64,000 nt of DNA, from positions 1-64,000 of IMG/VR virus record IMGVR_UViG_3300017593_000069. One strand, given 5' to 3'. This document shows, one piece after another, positions 18,401-26,222 of this stretch. The stretch's first letter is position 1, and every line of letters starts with the position of its first letter. Under the pieces are notes generated by a model. It had not been told where the DNA came from. It ran no database searches and was given only the letters and a program-made list of their open reading frames with translations. The position numbers and the translations under genes are program-made. This DNA comes from a virus.

Positions 18401-21400
18401 CAACGTTTTAGTTTCCTTAATCTGGGCTCCTGTAATTTCAAACTGCTTCTTCAAATTCTCTGCAAGAGCGGAACGCGCCTTCGAAAGCTCCTGAACCGCT
18501 TCGGTACTTCTCCTATGTAAAGCCTCTGCATCTTCTAACTGCTTACCCTCAGTCGTCCTACCTTTCTCAATCTCATCTTGAACTTCGAGGAACTCTTGGT
18601 AGGCATCTCGATACTCCTGAATAGCGTTAACAACTCGCTCCAACGACTTAGCAGACGAAAGGTTCAGTCCCAGTTCCTCTTGTCGTCTCTTCATTCCTTC
18701 AGCAAGTTCCTTTCGCAACCGCGCAGTACGATCGATGTTAGTCTGTAGTACCTTGTTCAGCCCAATTATAGCTCGAGCATTATCTGCAGACCGTTCTCCA
18801 AACTTGATCAAAGTCTCGCCAGCACTGTCAAGTTTCTTGTTCAAGGAGTCAACAGACTTACCCCAAATACCGAACCACTTCCCCACATTAAAGACGGACT
18901 TCCCGAGTAAATAGAAAGGTCCTGTTAAGCGGAGAAGAACGCCCCTGTACTTAATAATCAATCCCAGTGCATACGAAATAACACCTGCAGTCCCAGCGAT
19001 TCCCGTCGCAAACAGCTTAACGGGGCCAGTAACAATCTGTACAATGATTTTTCCTAACCAACCCAAAACTTTCCCTAGTGCAGAAACCGCGGCCCGAAAA
19101 GTTTCGGACTCCCCAAAAGTTTCCTTAAAAGCCGGGATAAGCGCTTCTTTGAAGGCTTTATACACCGCGGGAATGACGATCAAAATAATCCCAAAAATCT
19201 TGGCAAAGCCTTTGAATATGTTAATGAGTTTTAACACGGCACCTTTAACTTTTGTAACGACACCTAAGAAAGTGTACCATACTTTAGACAAACCCCCGGC
19301 CGCCCCAGTAAACGTAATTATGGTATTAGCCCACTCCCGTTGAGCTCCGGCGACGTCATGAGTAATTAAGTACAAATCTCGAACCTGTTTAGCGTGCTTC
19401 TGTACCATAGGAGTTACCTTCTTCGCCAGCACCAACCCTTCGGCCATAAAAGTCGCTTGCATCAACTTACTAGCAGCCAGAGCTTTCCTAATCACACCCC
19501 TTTCTGGAACCATAGCAGATGCTAGAGCTGGGCCAAAAATGGCCTTGGGAACTTTAGTCGCCATTAATGTGGAGATCGCAGTTCTTAACTCTACAACAAG
19601 GCCTTTAACAGCCTTGGCACCGTTTTTGAAGAAGTTTACAAAGGTAGTACCAATGTAAACGCTTAACCTCTTGAGAACTTTGCTTAGTGACGAGGCAGTA
19701 AAACTAGTTTTGACCATACCATCTCTCATCACGAATAGAGGAGCAAGAGCTGTTCTCTGAGTCATCCCAAAGACGTCAAAGGCTGCGTTTAGTGCTGTTA
19801 ACGCCTTTTCAACTAAATGTACAGTCTCAATCAATACAAACAACTGCGCTCCGAGTTTTACAAAACGTCCTAGCAAATCAAGTGAGGCGGCACCAGCGGC
19901 CTTCATCGTAGTGATAAAACCTCCAATCCCGGGCTGAGCCATGACCTCGTTAATTCGGGTCAAAATTTTGTAATAAGCATTCAAAATAGGAGTTACATAA
20001 TTTCCAGTTTGGGCCGCGAGAAGTTCTTGAGAAACGCGATAACGTCTCAGAATACCATACCCTGTTTCCATCAACCTATTGTTAACACCCTGTAAGTAAC
20101 TCAACTCCTGTATAAGAGCGAGCATCCTCGCTTTTTGTTTGACGGACTTTCCAGTTTCGGTGCCTTCTTTCCGGAGTTGTTCTTCGTAAAACTTAGTCTT
20201 CTCTCTGAGGTGGTCTATGTTAATGCCCAAAATCATGGCTGAATTAGTTAACCCAGCCAACGCACCGTGGACATGTTGCAAGGTCTCGAACACATCTTTG
20301 CCCAAGAAACTCGAAACGTCTGTCATCAAAGAAATGAATCGCTTCGTCTCCTTTTGGTTCAACTTATACAAAGCCGCAAAATCCAACAGAGCACCGGTAA
20401 CCCGGCGCATCTCTGAAACGTTTTTACCTGCAGAAAGAGCAAGTCTGTCGGACCACTGGAGCCAATCTTTTGCACTCATAGAAGCATCGCCGGTCAACTC
20501 AGCATACCTCCGAACCGCTCGGTTCAAATCAACCTGCGTGCGAATCATCTCAGAACTGACTCTATACGATTCGGAGAAGTGCTCGAGCATGGCTTCACCA
20601 AAGTAAGAGAGCTTCTCACCCAAGAGCTCGAATCCGTGAGCTAGACTAACATTAAACTTGAATATCATAAGGTAGTGAAAGGTGACTTCCCCAAGTGCCT
20701 TGATCAATCTAGGAAGCGCGGCCGTTTGTATGTTAATCTTACCGGTCAACTCTGAGAAACCGCGAGTAACTCTGCGTAATCGGTCGTTGACTCCAGGTAA
20801 TGTCTTATCCAAATGGGACATTACCATAGACCACGACCGCGAAAACGAGGACACAGAAGCGAGGGAGTACCCCAACGTAGTTAGTGTAGAGCCTAACTTC
20901 TTAGTCAAGGGAAAGAAACGCAACAGTTTCCCGGAAAGAATGGTCAAACTCCCCATCATCGCCACAAAAGGTTTAGATAACTTCGCGCCTATAGAAACGG
21001 CCTCACCACCTAGGGATTCGTTAATACGAGCCCCGAGCTGCAAGATCTTGTCTCGCACCTTATCCAATACAGTACCTAAAAACGCAAAACTAGCGGTCAG
21101 TCCTATCTTGCCGGCTAACTTAGACTTCACCACACTCCCGATCTGGGCTACACGATCACGTAGGGAATAAGCAAGTCGGAGTAAGCCTTTCCAGAGGTCG
21201 GCTACGACACGAAGTCCAGACACAAACTTAGTAGAGATAACATCCGCGACATCAACGATTATCACTTTAAGCCTGGTAAAAACTTCGGTTAGCTTAGTAA
21301 AGGCGTCTGGAATTCTCAGTCTAACAAACAGACGAGAAAGAGCTTCCCTTACTGGAGTAAGAGAATCGCTCAACTTCAAAAACAAGCGCGTTACCGTAGC

Positions 21401-22102
21401 AACAGCAGGAGTCAAGAACTCAACTAACCTAGTAGCTGCCCTTACAGCATAAACAGCAATAGAAACGAACGCAGACTTACCAACTTCTGCAACGTGCGTA
21501 AACTGAGAAGCTATCCAAGTAAAAGGTCCCCTGCGAAACTCGGTGAACAACACTCTGAGCGCATCTCGCACAGAATTTAAAGACTGTTTCATTGCGGCAG
21601 TAGCAGGGATTGATCCTTTTGCCCAAGTAATCCAAGCAGAAGTTGTAGTGGAAAGTATATGAACGGTTTGCGTCAAAACGGTACCAAGGAAGCGATGCTG
21701 TACTGCAAATGAGGTGACTGCTCGAGCAGCGCTTTGGGCTGAGCGCGTATAAAGTACGTACAACTTATTCGCTAAGCTCATCGAGATCTTTTTAGAGTTA
21801 ATCGCTGCAGTTACCAACCCAGCTGCAGAGGCAATAGCAATAAACGCAGTCCTTAACGTGAGAACAGAGGAGGCGTACTGTGAAGTGGCCTTCGAAGCAC
21901 TTTGGGTGGACTTAACAGAAGCTTGGGTACTCCGGGCGGTATTACGAATCGACTCAACTAATTGTCGTTGACTTTCAGCGAGCTTACGTACAGTTTCAGA
22001 AAGGGTTTGGACAGACTCAGCGGTTTTCGCGACTTGGGTACGGAGTTTTTCTAACTCCTCCTTATTCTCAACACCTATTTCTACTATATACTCTTCGGCC
22101 AT
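15485..22102 (-). CDS. Tail tape measure protein, 2205 aa
   Basis: The longest gene of the window encodes the tape measure protein that sets tail length and helps inject DNA. It starts with a coiled coil (about residues 10-75: LEKLRTQVAKTAESVQTLSE), followed by many long amphipathic helices and several hydrophobic segments (for example IFGIILIVIPAVYKAF near residue 1000). The C-terminus has the usual LRRQAGGPVPGQGRGDSVPALL segment, split by MRRGG just before it, which is typical of tape measure ends. At about 1.5 angstrom per residue the tail would be roughly 330 nm. It follows the tail chaperone genes, as in most siphoviruses. Confidence 0.9.
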   Translation of the reverse strand: MAEEYIVEIGVENKEELEKLRTQVAKTAESVQTLSETVRKLAESQRQLVESIRNTARSTQASVKSTQSASKATSQYASSVLTLRTAFIAIASAAGLVTAAINSKKISMSLANKLYVLYTRSAQSAARAVTSFAVQHRFLGTVLTQTVHILSTTTSAWITWAKGSIPATAAMKQSLNSVRDALRVLFTEFRRGPFTWIASQFTHVAEVGKSAFVSIAVYAVRAATRLVEFLTPAVATVTRLFLKLSDSLTPVREALSRLFVRLRIPDAFTKLTEVFTRLKVIIVDVADVISTKFVSGLRVVADLWKGLLRLAYSLRDRVAQIGSVVKSKLAGKIGLTASFAFLGTVLDKVRDKILQLGARINESLGGEAVSIGAKLSKPFVAMMGSLTILSGKLLRFFPLTKKLGSTLTTLGYSLASVSSFSRSWSMVMSHLDKTLPGVNDRLRRVTRGFSELTGKINIQTAALPRLIKALGEVTFHYLMIFKFNVSLAHGFELLGEKLSYFGEAMLEHFSESYRVSSEMIRTQVDLNRAVRRYAELTGDASMSAKDWLQWSDRLALSAGKNVSEMRRVTGALLDFAALYKLNQKETKRFISLMTDVSSFLGKDVFETLQHVHGALAGLTNSAMILGINIDHLREKTKFYEEQLRKEGTETGKSVKQKARMLALIQELSYLQGVNNRLMETGYGILRRYRVSQELLAAQTGNYVTPILNAYYKILTRINEVMAQPGIGGFITTMKAAGAASLDLLGRFVKLGAQLFVLIETVHLVEKALTALNAAFDVFGMTQRTALAPLFVMRDGMVKTSFTASSLSKVLKRLSVYIGTTFVNFFKNGAKAVKGLVVELRTAISTLMATKVPKAIFGPALASAMVPERGVIRKALAASKLMQATFMAEGLVLAKKVTPMVQKHAKQVRDLYLITHDVAGAQREWANTIITFTGAAGGLSKVWYTFLGVVTKVKGAVLKLINIFKGFAKIFGIILIVIPAVYKAFKEALIPAFKETFGESETFRAAVSALGKVLGWLGKIIVQIVTGPVKLFATGIAGTAGVISYALGLIIKYRGVLLRLTGPFYLLGKSVFNVGKWFGIWGKSVDSLNKKLDSAGETLIKFGERSADNARAIIGLNKVLQTNIDRTARLRKELAEGMKRRQEELGLNLSSAKSLERVVNAIQEYRDAYQEFLEVQDEIEKGRTTEGKQLEDAEALHRRSTEAVQELSKARSALAENLKKQFEITGAQIKETKTLVSLYSKYTKAIGDVSTGQVVTLKTGQAISRIWQGLNQITQGNLSGIKTTAEAYNSLAGILRDMASKASPSLRAALVAEAKSYEKQAGILTKVMERTKGKVKIDEKLIETSFKVSAAQRAVNDELQRHQAILTYLHKSISDTTEGLGQFANVYSKDVTVSAETAARVQLALAKISEVGARRYEEAINGNIDSLKVYRNYLETIQKSQNDEFATLVKDAKGRQLLNAYLEAQIRTVDNLIKSYESESQVHVTLSARIKARLATLKAQNKVTTETLKLRKLLLDLWKSEFNLHSRLNALTLQGLTTREKRAQAEQYLSEALQQSIEQYSRAGLSLKAFDDYEKGAISTTTAVRQALVQLQGRTDLLSRAIKETLLEALSRATSQQREYAAMTIQSARRIKELEKVIHPVYTTFGNYSNLIADLVNRSRDLAKQTGISALAFDSSTVTVSELASYLALLSAHQVDYNNVSKETAQEVTSLVEKLLELTRVDVPQWGSSLANVFESLQGKTKDFISANDYLKPALLNAIFGFRGLVDRVRELDANLAPVIQSVLDSASAMYEAKSSSSAYSEGLSKITSLEEQVRTALSSVLPHLNAQVQALAKGKVQTADMIAKTQDYARIVSILVSQLNTLTDAEERLRESRRKNLELSSSLVFSTQQLHENVSELANIAVQDLIQQYRRAGVVLSESQKQALEDITRTITGYTELTELARRRVDTFTKFVDAKLAEQTRAWSRNKDEVEAFANGLRTIGESAMQGILKNYAEIGAKIEEMGGFFGALGQMTQEAVARTAASAFDELNRAIIDSIVYGKRFQMNWQEILRSFTAGLAQAMLQLLEFKLAMMALQAMGIRVPMMRRGGLVPLRRQAGGPVPGQGRGDSVPALLEPGEYVVPRPVVEKIGVSFFDALRKGVVPPTITPFHYQAGGLVTPMQQQTQEPKVTVVTIFDEKELNKYYSSPTYGRVVANNVGERIARRTS

Positions 22103-22107
22103 ATTCT

Positions 22108-22383
22108 TTACCCACCAACCACCTCAAAATCGACTCCAATATCTCGCACTTTCTTCAACAAGGTACGTGGATCATCACTATCTGGCCGAACGTAATCATC
22201 ACGAAGTTCTGCGCCTACTAGAGAAGCATAGAAACGATACTGAGCGTGGAGTCGTTCTCTCGCTTCTTCTAGTAAACCCTCAATCGTGGGCCTTGTCAAG
22301 GCGAAAACCTGGTCAGGAGTCCATCCATACTGAGAGCACAAGAAGTCGACTACCTGCGCTATGGTCTTCTCTATGGGGTCTCC
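22108..22383 (-). CDS. Tail assembly chaperone T-frame, expressed by -1 frameshift
   Basis: This frame overlaps the end of the chaperone gene 22371-22769 and lies exactly one base back (-1) from it. It has no ATG; its only early start would be TTG 22341, inside a helix-like segment. Read through from the G-run at 22386-22382 it continues GDPIEKTIAQVVDFLCSQYGW without a stop and ends just before the tape measure. The fused product would be about 220 residues. This mirrors the G/GT arrangement of lambda-like phages, where the longer form recruits the tape measure protein. The arrangement is seen in the sequence; the efficiency is unknown. Confidence 0.65.
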   Translation of the reverse strand, partial: GDPIEKTIAQVVDFLCSQYGWTPDQVFALTRPTIEGLLEEARERLHAQYRFYASLVGAELRDDYVRPDSDDPRTLLKKVRDIGVDFEVVGG

Positions 22384-22769
22384 CCCGCCTCTTCTGCCAA
22401 CTTCGTTACCGCGTTGGTTAGTCCGAGATTTAGCTTTCCGAAAATGTGAAGCGACAAAGGGACGATAAACTCTACCATATCCTTTGAGGTCAGATTATTT
22501 TCAACCCACTTCTTGTCTTTGTTGAAAATAATCGATGCAATCTCAGACACGTCATTAGCAAAGGCGGTCATGAACGCGTAGACTTGGGACTCATCGAACT
22601 GAGGATTGCCTTCTGCATCAGTACTAACGGAAAGCTTAGAAAAGACCTTAGTTAGAATGTTGTAGAGCCTAAGTTCCTTCCCCCAAGTAAGCGGAGGAAT
22701 CTCAACCGTGTTCCCATTGCTTAAGGTAACTTCACGAGCTCCTTCAATGTACTCTTCAAAAGCTTTCAT
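22371..22769 (-). CDS. Tail assembly chaperone (G-like), 132 aa
   Basis: This small helical protein lies directly between the tail tube gene and the tape measure, where siphoviruses encode the tail assembly chaperone that keeps the tape measure soluble. The N-terminus has TLSNGNTVEIPPLTWGKELRLY, like other tail chaperones of the GTA/lambda-type that bind a conserved short beta hairpin. The rest is helical and acidic. ATG 22769 has GGAGG nine bases upstream. Its 3' end contains a five-G run from which a -1 frameshift would produce the longer GT-like form. Confidence 0.7.
   Translation of the reverse strand: MKAFEEYIEGAREVTLSNGNTVEIPPLTWGKELRLYNILTKVFSKLSVSTDAEGNPQFDESQVYAFMTAFANDVSEIASIIFNKDKKWVENNLTSKDMVEFIVPLSLHIFGKLNLGLTNAVTKLAEEAGETP
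22382..22388 (-). promoter_or_regulatory. Putative -1 ribosomal slippery site (five-G run)
   Basis: On the minus strand the zero frame reads GCG GGG GAG. The P-site Gly codon GGG can re-pair with GGG after a one-base backward slip, and the -1 frame is open from here to 22108. It is not a canonical XXXYYYZ heptamer, because only the P-site pairing is preserved. The site lies five codons before the stop codon of the short chaperone. Confidence 0.5.
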
Positions 22770-22822
22770 AATAAATGCACCTCCTGGGGCGTCTAAATTG
22801 TACTAACTAAGTTAACCTAAAA

Positions 22823-23326
22823 TTAGGAGAAGTCACCGATTAACCTAATTCGGCACAACCTTCCCCTCTCATCCAAGGTAGTGCCATCCCAAGCAGTATC
22901 GGCATCCAGAGCAACGAACGAGTAAGGGAATTCGTGTGGATCGTTCCCAAACTCGATCGAGAGTTCTCCTGCGGACTGAGCTCTCCAAATATCAATTTCC
23001 ACAGTTCCTCCAGCAGGCATCTGGTGAACGAACTTCAGCGACGCTTCAGTAACTTCCATATCTCCGCCGAAATCCATCGTCTTCTCATTTCCCGAAGTTT
23101 GAATGATACCACAACCAATAGCATACCTCAAATTCTCAAGATTCCATTCATGACCAACAACATCTAGTTTAACTGTCTCAGTAACAACCCACTGTTTGAT
23201 CAACTTCTCGGGAGAACCCTGTTTAACCTCGAGTTTATCTCGAGTAAATGTTAGAGTTGCTCCAGTCTTAACAGCGCCTATATCAATAGTAGGTGTTTGG
23301 CCGGCGCTTCCAATATAAAGCACACC
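22823..23326 (-). CDS. Major tail tube protein, exon 2
   Basis: This is the second exon, which encodes 167 of 182 residues. Its frame is open but begins right after a stop codon (TAA at 23343-23341) with no ribosome binding site, so it cannot start here on its own. It begins GVLYIGSAGQTPTIDIGAV, which continues the first exon's SFGP to give SFGPGVLYIG, a natural tail tube N-terminus. The product is beta-rich (TLTFTRDKLEVKQG, GGTVEIDIWRAQ) and lies before the chaperone and tape measure genes, where the tube protein belongs. Splicing removes bases 24515-23327. Confidence 0.8.
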   Translation of the reverse strand, partial: GVLYIGSAGQTPTIDIGAVKTGATLTFTRDKLEVKQGSPEKLIKQWVVTETVKLDVVGHEWNLENLRYAIGCGIIQTSGNEKTMDFGGDMEVTEASLKFVHQMPAGGTVEIDIWRAQSAGELSIEFGNDPHEFPYSFVALDADTAWDGTTLDERGRLCRIRLIGDFS

Positions 23327-24515
23327 CGCTTTAACCTGTTATTTTTCTTGACCCTTTCGGGCAAGTAGTACAACTACTTCCCTACGTCACCGTAGGGGTC
23401 GGACTGTCGTATACACTAACCAGATCCTGAAAGAGGTTAGTGTCCTCTACGCTCAGTCTCTGCAGCCGCAGTTCGCTATTCAACTCTCTTTTGGGTCCCC
23501 GTCTTCTCTCGGGCGGATTTAATTCATTAAATTTCGTCCAGAAAAACTGATATAGAACTTCCTTCAAATCTTTCTTCCTCCGCCCAAGAGGCAAAGCTAA
23601 CGCAATTGTAGCTAACATTCGTTTATCGTCCGGAAGAAACAAATGGACCCTTTCTAAAACACGTTTCGCTTGTCGACCTCTAACTACAACCTCACCTTTC
23701 TTCCTTGAAGTTCTGATTCTCTGAAGGGCATCTTTAACGTCTTTATCATTAACCATTACGACTAACTCAGGAAAGTACGACAAGTACCGCCGTTCCTTCG
23801 AACCTCCCCAAACGCGTAAAATCATAATCTTCTTAATACACCTCGCAACCTTTTGAGCTAGGTCATCGTCCCACAGAGTCGCGCGAACTGCTTGCTGGGG
23901 GTTGACAACGGTAATCCACTTATAAGAGTGAAACGGAATTAGTGGGTCTCCTATGTACTCGAAGAAATCTAGGGCACAATCTTGATGTAACCTAAAAATC
24001 GGTCCTGTTGGGGTTTGGACAACCGTCCCATACAAGCCCAACTCTTCAAAGCACCTAACTATCTCTTTCACCTCGGGAACCGCCCAACTATTTAAGCACA
24101 TAGTCGGGCTATTCTCAATAACAGTACCATCACCACAATAAGCAACGTTCAAAGTAGTAGGCGTCCATCTAAAATCTTTGGGAAGCTTTTTCTTTTTATC
24201 ATCATACCAACGATAGTGAAGATTCTTCATAACAGGAGCTTTATATCCAACAACTCTGTAAGAGATAAATTTCTTCCCAAATCCAATACGTACTTGTTCT
24301 CTAATAGAACAGGAAATAACAGGACGAAGAAGGTTACAAACTTGCTCTGCGTACAAACGCTTGGTCGTCCCCAACTCGAACCTATAGTCACCAGCCTTAC
24401 AATAAGCAATATGCCCATCACTGAAAATTAATCCATCTAAAATCTCATTTAGCTGAGTGGATACCATTGTGTTTCCCCGTTGATCAGCAGAGGTTTTACG
24501 GGCCCAGTGTCACTT
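23327..24515 (-). ncRNA. Group I self-splicing intron (1189 nt)
   Basis: The intron interrupts the tail tube gene. P1: exon CGGGCCU pairs with guide GGGCCCG (24505-24499), with a U-G wobble at the splice site. P10: exon 2 GGUGU pairs with ACACU directly before the guide (24510-24506). P3: CCUCUGC (24493-24487) pairs with GUAGAGG (23450-23444). P7: GACUG (23458-23454) pairs with CAGUC (23406-23402). P8: ACACUAACC (23443-23435) pairs with GGUUAGUGU (23421-23413). The R-like segment GCAGAGACUGAGCG lies at P7. Three more hairpins follow (23396-23381 and 23361-23352 with GNRA loops, 23379-23363), then the terminal G at 23327. P4-P6 were not resolved. Confidence 0.88.
23382..24467 (-). CDS. Intron-encoded LAGLIDADG homing endonuclease
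   Basis: The 361-residue protein has two LAGLIDADG-type motifs, ILDGLIFSDGHI near residue 8 and LNVAYCGDGTV near residue 107, so it is a monomeric two-motif endonuclease that would spread its intron by cutting intronless tail tube genes. It is encoded wholly inside the intron. The last 30 or so codons overlap the RNA core (P7, P3, P8 and P7' strands lie in the coding sequence), so this DNA is selected both as protein and as ribozyme. ATG 24467 follows ACGGGGAAAC. The basic central and C-terminal parts (RIRTSRKKGEVVVRGRQAKR) suit DNA binding. Confidence 0.85.
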   Translation of the reverse strand: MVSTQLNEILDGLIFSDGHIAYCKAGDYRFELGTTKRLYAEQVCNLLRPVISCSIREQVRIGFGKKFISYRVVGYKAPVMKNLHYRWYDDKKKKLPKDFRWTPTTLNVAYCGDGTVIENSPTMCLNSWAVPEVKEIVRCFEELGLYGTVVQTPTGPIFRLHQDCALDFFEYIGDPLIPFHSYKWITVVNPQQAVRATLWDDDLAQKVARCIKKIMILRVWGGSKERRYLSYFPELVVMVNDKDVKDALQRIRTSRKKGEVVVRGRQAKRVLERVHLFLPDDKRMLATIALALPLGRRKKDLKEVLYQFFWTKFNELNPPERRRGPKRELNSELRLQRLSVEDTNLFQDLVSVYDSPTPTVT

Positions 24516-24560
24516 AGGCCCGAAACTCAATCTTTTGGTGTTATAAGTTGGTGTGTTCAT
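24516..24560 (-). CDS. Major tail tube protein, exon 1 (15 codons)
   Basis: ATG 24560 follows a very strong ribosome binding site, GAGGAGGTGAG, and encodes MNTPTYNTKRLSFGP. Without splicing, translation would stop two codons later (AAG TGA). Joined to exon 2 it gives a 182-residue tail tube protein. The last exon base is U, paired with G in the intron guide sequence, as required at group I 5' splice sites. The exon is too short to be found by ordinary gene calling. Confidence 0.8.
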
Positions 24561-24611
24561 TTACAATTCTCACCTCCTCAAATTAAGTGTGTACCTCAAC
24601 AACCTAACTCA

Positions 24612-24848
24612 CTACAAGTACTTCTCCAGTTCGATCACAGCAGGTTCACTCATCTTCATCGCTTTCGCCATAACTTCATTAACTTTACCACACTTACGAC
24701 ACAAACACTTTATCAACGAAGCTCCTCTTATAACATTTACGTAAAAGTATAAGTCCTTATACTTGATACGCAAGATGTCTGTACCATCCAGGTAACCTAG
24801 GACGGCCCCACAACTTGAGCACTTCCAAGCACTAGATTGGTTGCTCAA
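24612..24848 (-). CDS. Small zinc-ribbon protein (Com-like)
   Basis: The 78-residue protein has two Cys pairs, KCSSCGAVLGYL and CLCRKCGKVNEV, separated by a short beta region LRIKYKDLYF. This is the pattern of Com-like zinc ribbons in phages, which bind RNA or act as small regulators. I chose TTG 24848: it overlaps the upstream gene by 17 bases and follows GAGG. The longer frame to 24926 would lie inside the upstream gene. It sits between the neck genes and the tail tube gene, only 51 bases before the tail tube exon 1, so a translational role on tail genes is conceivable but unproven. Confidence 0.6.
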   Translation of the reverse strand: MSNQSSAWKCSSCGAVLGYLDGTDILRIKYKDLYFYVNVIRGASLIKCLCRKCGKVNEVMAKAMKMSEPAVIELEKYL

Positions 24849-25260
24849 TGCCTTGTACCTCGAACTCAACTTTAATTGTTCTAACCATCTCTTCCTTAGG
24901 AAGAGACCACGTGACTCTTTTAACACTACCTGAATAGTAGGTATGGGTAGTATTATTTCTTCGCTCCAATTGATCTTGCAACTTATTACCTAACTTCCGG
25001 ATCAGGCTCGAAGCCACATCTTCACCTATCTCAAAAGATAACTCAACGAGTAACGTTCCAGTACACCGAAAGAAAACCTTCTCTTGACTTGAAACCTCTT
25101 CCATTTTCAAGTAAGTAGAAGGAGTAACGCGATCCTCTGGTAAGGAGGAAACTATCACCGGAGCTCTAATCAACCCCAAATTATACGTTTGATCCAAATC
25201 CGTCAAAACGGACTCAATCTTACTACTCAAATCCGACTGAACTTCGTGCAAATAAATCAT
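24832..25260 (-). CDS. Putative tail terminator / neck protein (142 aa)
   Basis: The gene stands where tail terminator proteins are encoded, directly before the tail tube gene and after the HK97 gp10-like gene. The 142-residue protein begins with a helix (DLSSKIESVLTDLDQ), continues with strands (FFRCTGTLLVELSFEIG), a helix, and a C-terminal strand region RTIKVEFEVQGIEQ, the alternation common in tail terminators. No diagnostic residue pattern is present, so the call is mostly positional. ATG 25260 starts seven bases after the stop codon of the upstream gene. Confidence 0.5.
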   Translation of the reverse strand: MIYLHEVQSDLSSKIESVLTDLDQTYNLGLIRAPVIVSSLPEDRVTPSTYLKMEEVSSQEKVFFRCTGTLLVELSFEIGEDVASSLIRKLGNKLQDQLERRNNTTHTYYSGSVKRVTWSLPKEEMVRTIKVEFEVQGIEQPI

Positions 25261-25266
25261 ACTATC

Positions 25267-25644
25267 CTACTCCCAAATCTCCCTCAATCGATCTGAAGCC
25301 CTTTGGAGAGCAGCCGCAATAAAGTCTCGAGGGATCATCCGCCTTGTACCTTTAGTCACATATTTTAGATGGGGTGCTTTACCAGTGTCAAAAGCAATTC
25401 CGTCGCGATTCTTACGAATCGAAGCCTTTAAACGTCCAGTACGAATATGAACCAAAGGGGACAAGTTAGTAGGACGTCGCCTTGAGTAAGGATGTCCTCG
25501 TCTGCGTAACTCCTCGTTAGAAAGAGGTTCACCACTAACGAGTCGAATAACCTCCTCAAATATCACATCGATGGACTTTTGCTTCCTTCTCTCAAGGTCA
25601 TCGTAAATCTTCGAAACAGAAGGTAATCGAATTAACAGTCTCAT
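25267..25644 (-). CDS. HK97 gp10-like neck / minor structural protein
   Basis: The 125-residue basic protein ends with TRRMIPRDFIAAALQRASDR. This resembles the HK97 gp10 family, in which an Arg-Pro-Phe/Ile segment near the C-terminus is followed by a helix. The middle has TNLSPLVHIRTGRLKASIRK, the common 'TGxLxxSI' motif of these proteins (here TGRLKASI). Together these make the neck assignment fairly good. The ATG overlaps the upstream stop codon by four bases. Its product would join the head-completion or tail-completion ring. Confidence 0.7.
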   Translation of the reverse strand: MRLLIRLPSVSKIYDDLERRKQKSIDVIFEEVIRLVSGEPLSNEELRRRGHPYSRRRPTNLSPLVHIRTGRLKASIRKNRDGIAFDTGKAPHLKYVTKGTRRMIPRDFIAAALQRASDRLREIWE

Positions 25645-26222
25645 CGTTCTCTTATCCGTACAACATCAAGTTCCCAATGATGCAATCTACCTCTTCGATC
25701 AAAAGCTTGCTGTGCCTCTACTACAGAAAAAGTCTCGTTCGTTTCTTGGTCAATCAGTACATCGTCAGAGCGAATTTCAACTCCGGGTAAACACACCATT
25801 ACACTCGAAGAGACTAACGTAACACGACCAAACTCATCCGTTCCTATAGCCCTTCTAGTAGTATAAACCGCGCCGGTGACTTGTCCTATGTCAAGACCAA
25901 CTTCTTCGGTGGTATAAATCGAAAGGGAACCATCCTGAGTACACGTAACGTACTCCAGCCCAGGAAACTTATTTGACGTAAGAGACGCGCTAAACTTAGT
26001 TAAAGTAAGAGTTTCAGTTACAGAGGCCCCGACTAACGTGCACAACACGCTCGGTGTATCTCCTAACCAGGTCAATCGCAACGTAGCTTCAGGATGTATT
26101 TGCGAAATGTTCAAAGCAGTAGGAACTCCTCTTTTGCAAGATAACTCCACTGTAACACAAGTGGTATACCGACGAACCGTGTAAACACGCTGTCTGTAAT
26201 GAAAGCCAACGAGATTGGTCAT
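25641..26222 (-). CDS. Putative neck protein, 193 aa
   Basis: This beta-rich 193-residue protein is encoded between a glycosyltransferase and the gp10-like gene. It contains many Thr and Val strands and a C-terminal segment LIDQETNETFSVVEAQQAFDRRGRLHHWELDVVRIRER. Phage head-closure proteins often end with a similar pattern of a short helix after a nucleotide-like strand ('...W.L...I..'), but this is only suggestive. It overlaps its neighbours by four bases on each side. I do not recognise the family with certainty. Confidence 0.5.
   Translation of the reverse strand: MTNLVGFHYRQRVYTVRRYTTCVTVELSCKRGVPTALNISQIHPEATLRLTWLGDTPSVLCTLVGASVTETLTLTKFSASLTSNKFPGLEYVTCTQDGSLSIYTTEEVGLDIGQVTGAVYTTRRAIGTDEFGRVTLVSSSVMVCLPGVEIRSDDVLIDQETNETFSVVEAQQAFDRRGRLHHWELDVVRIRER

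Noticed and set aside
20682-21170. Plus-strand open frame of 162 codons opposite the tape measure gene.
   Set aside because: Antisense shadow of a helical repeat-rich gene, no upstream signals and no recognisable domain.
23382-24467. Possibility that the LAGLIDADG protein is an intein or a free-standing endonuclease gene next to the tail tube gene.
   Set aside because: It starts with its own ATG, is separated from both exons by stop codons, and the flanking RNA pairs as a group I intron, so it is intron-encoded.
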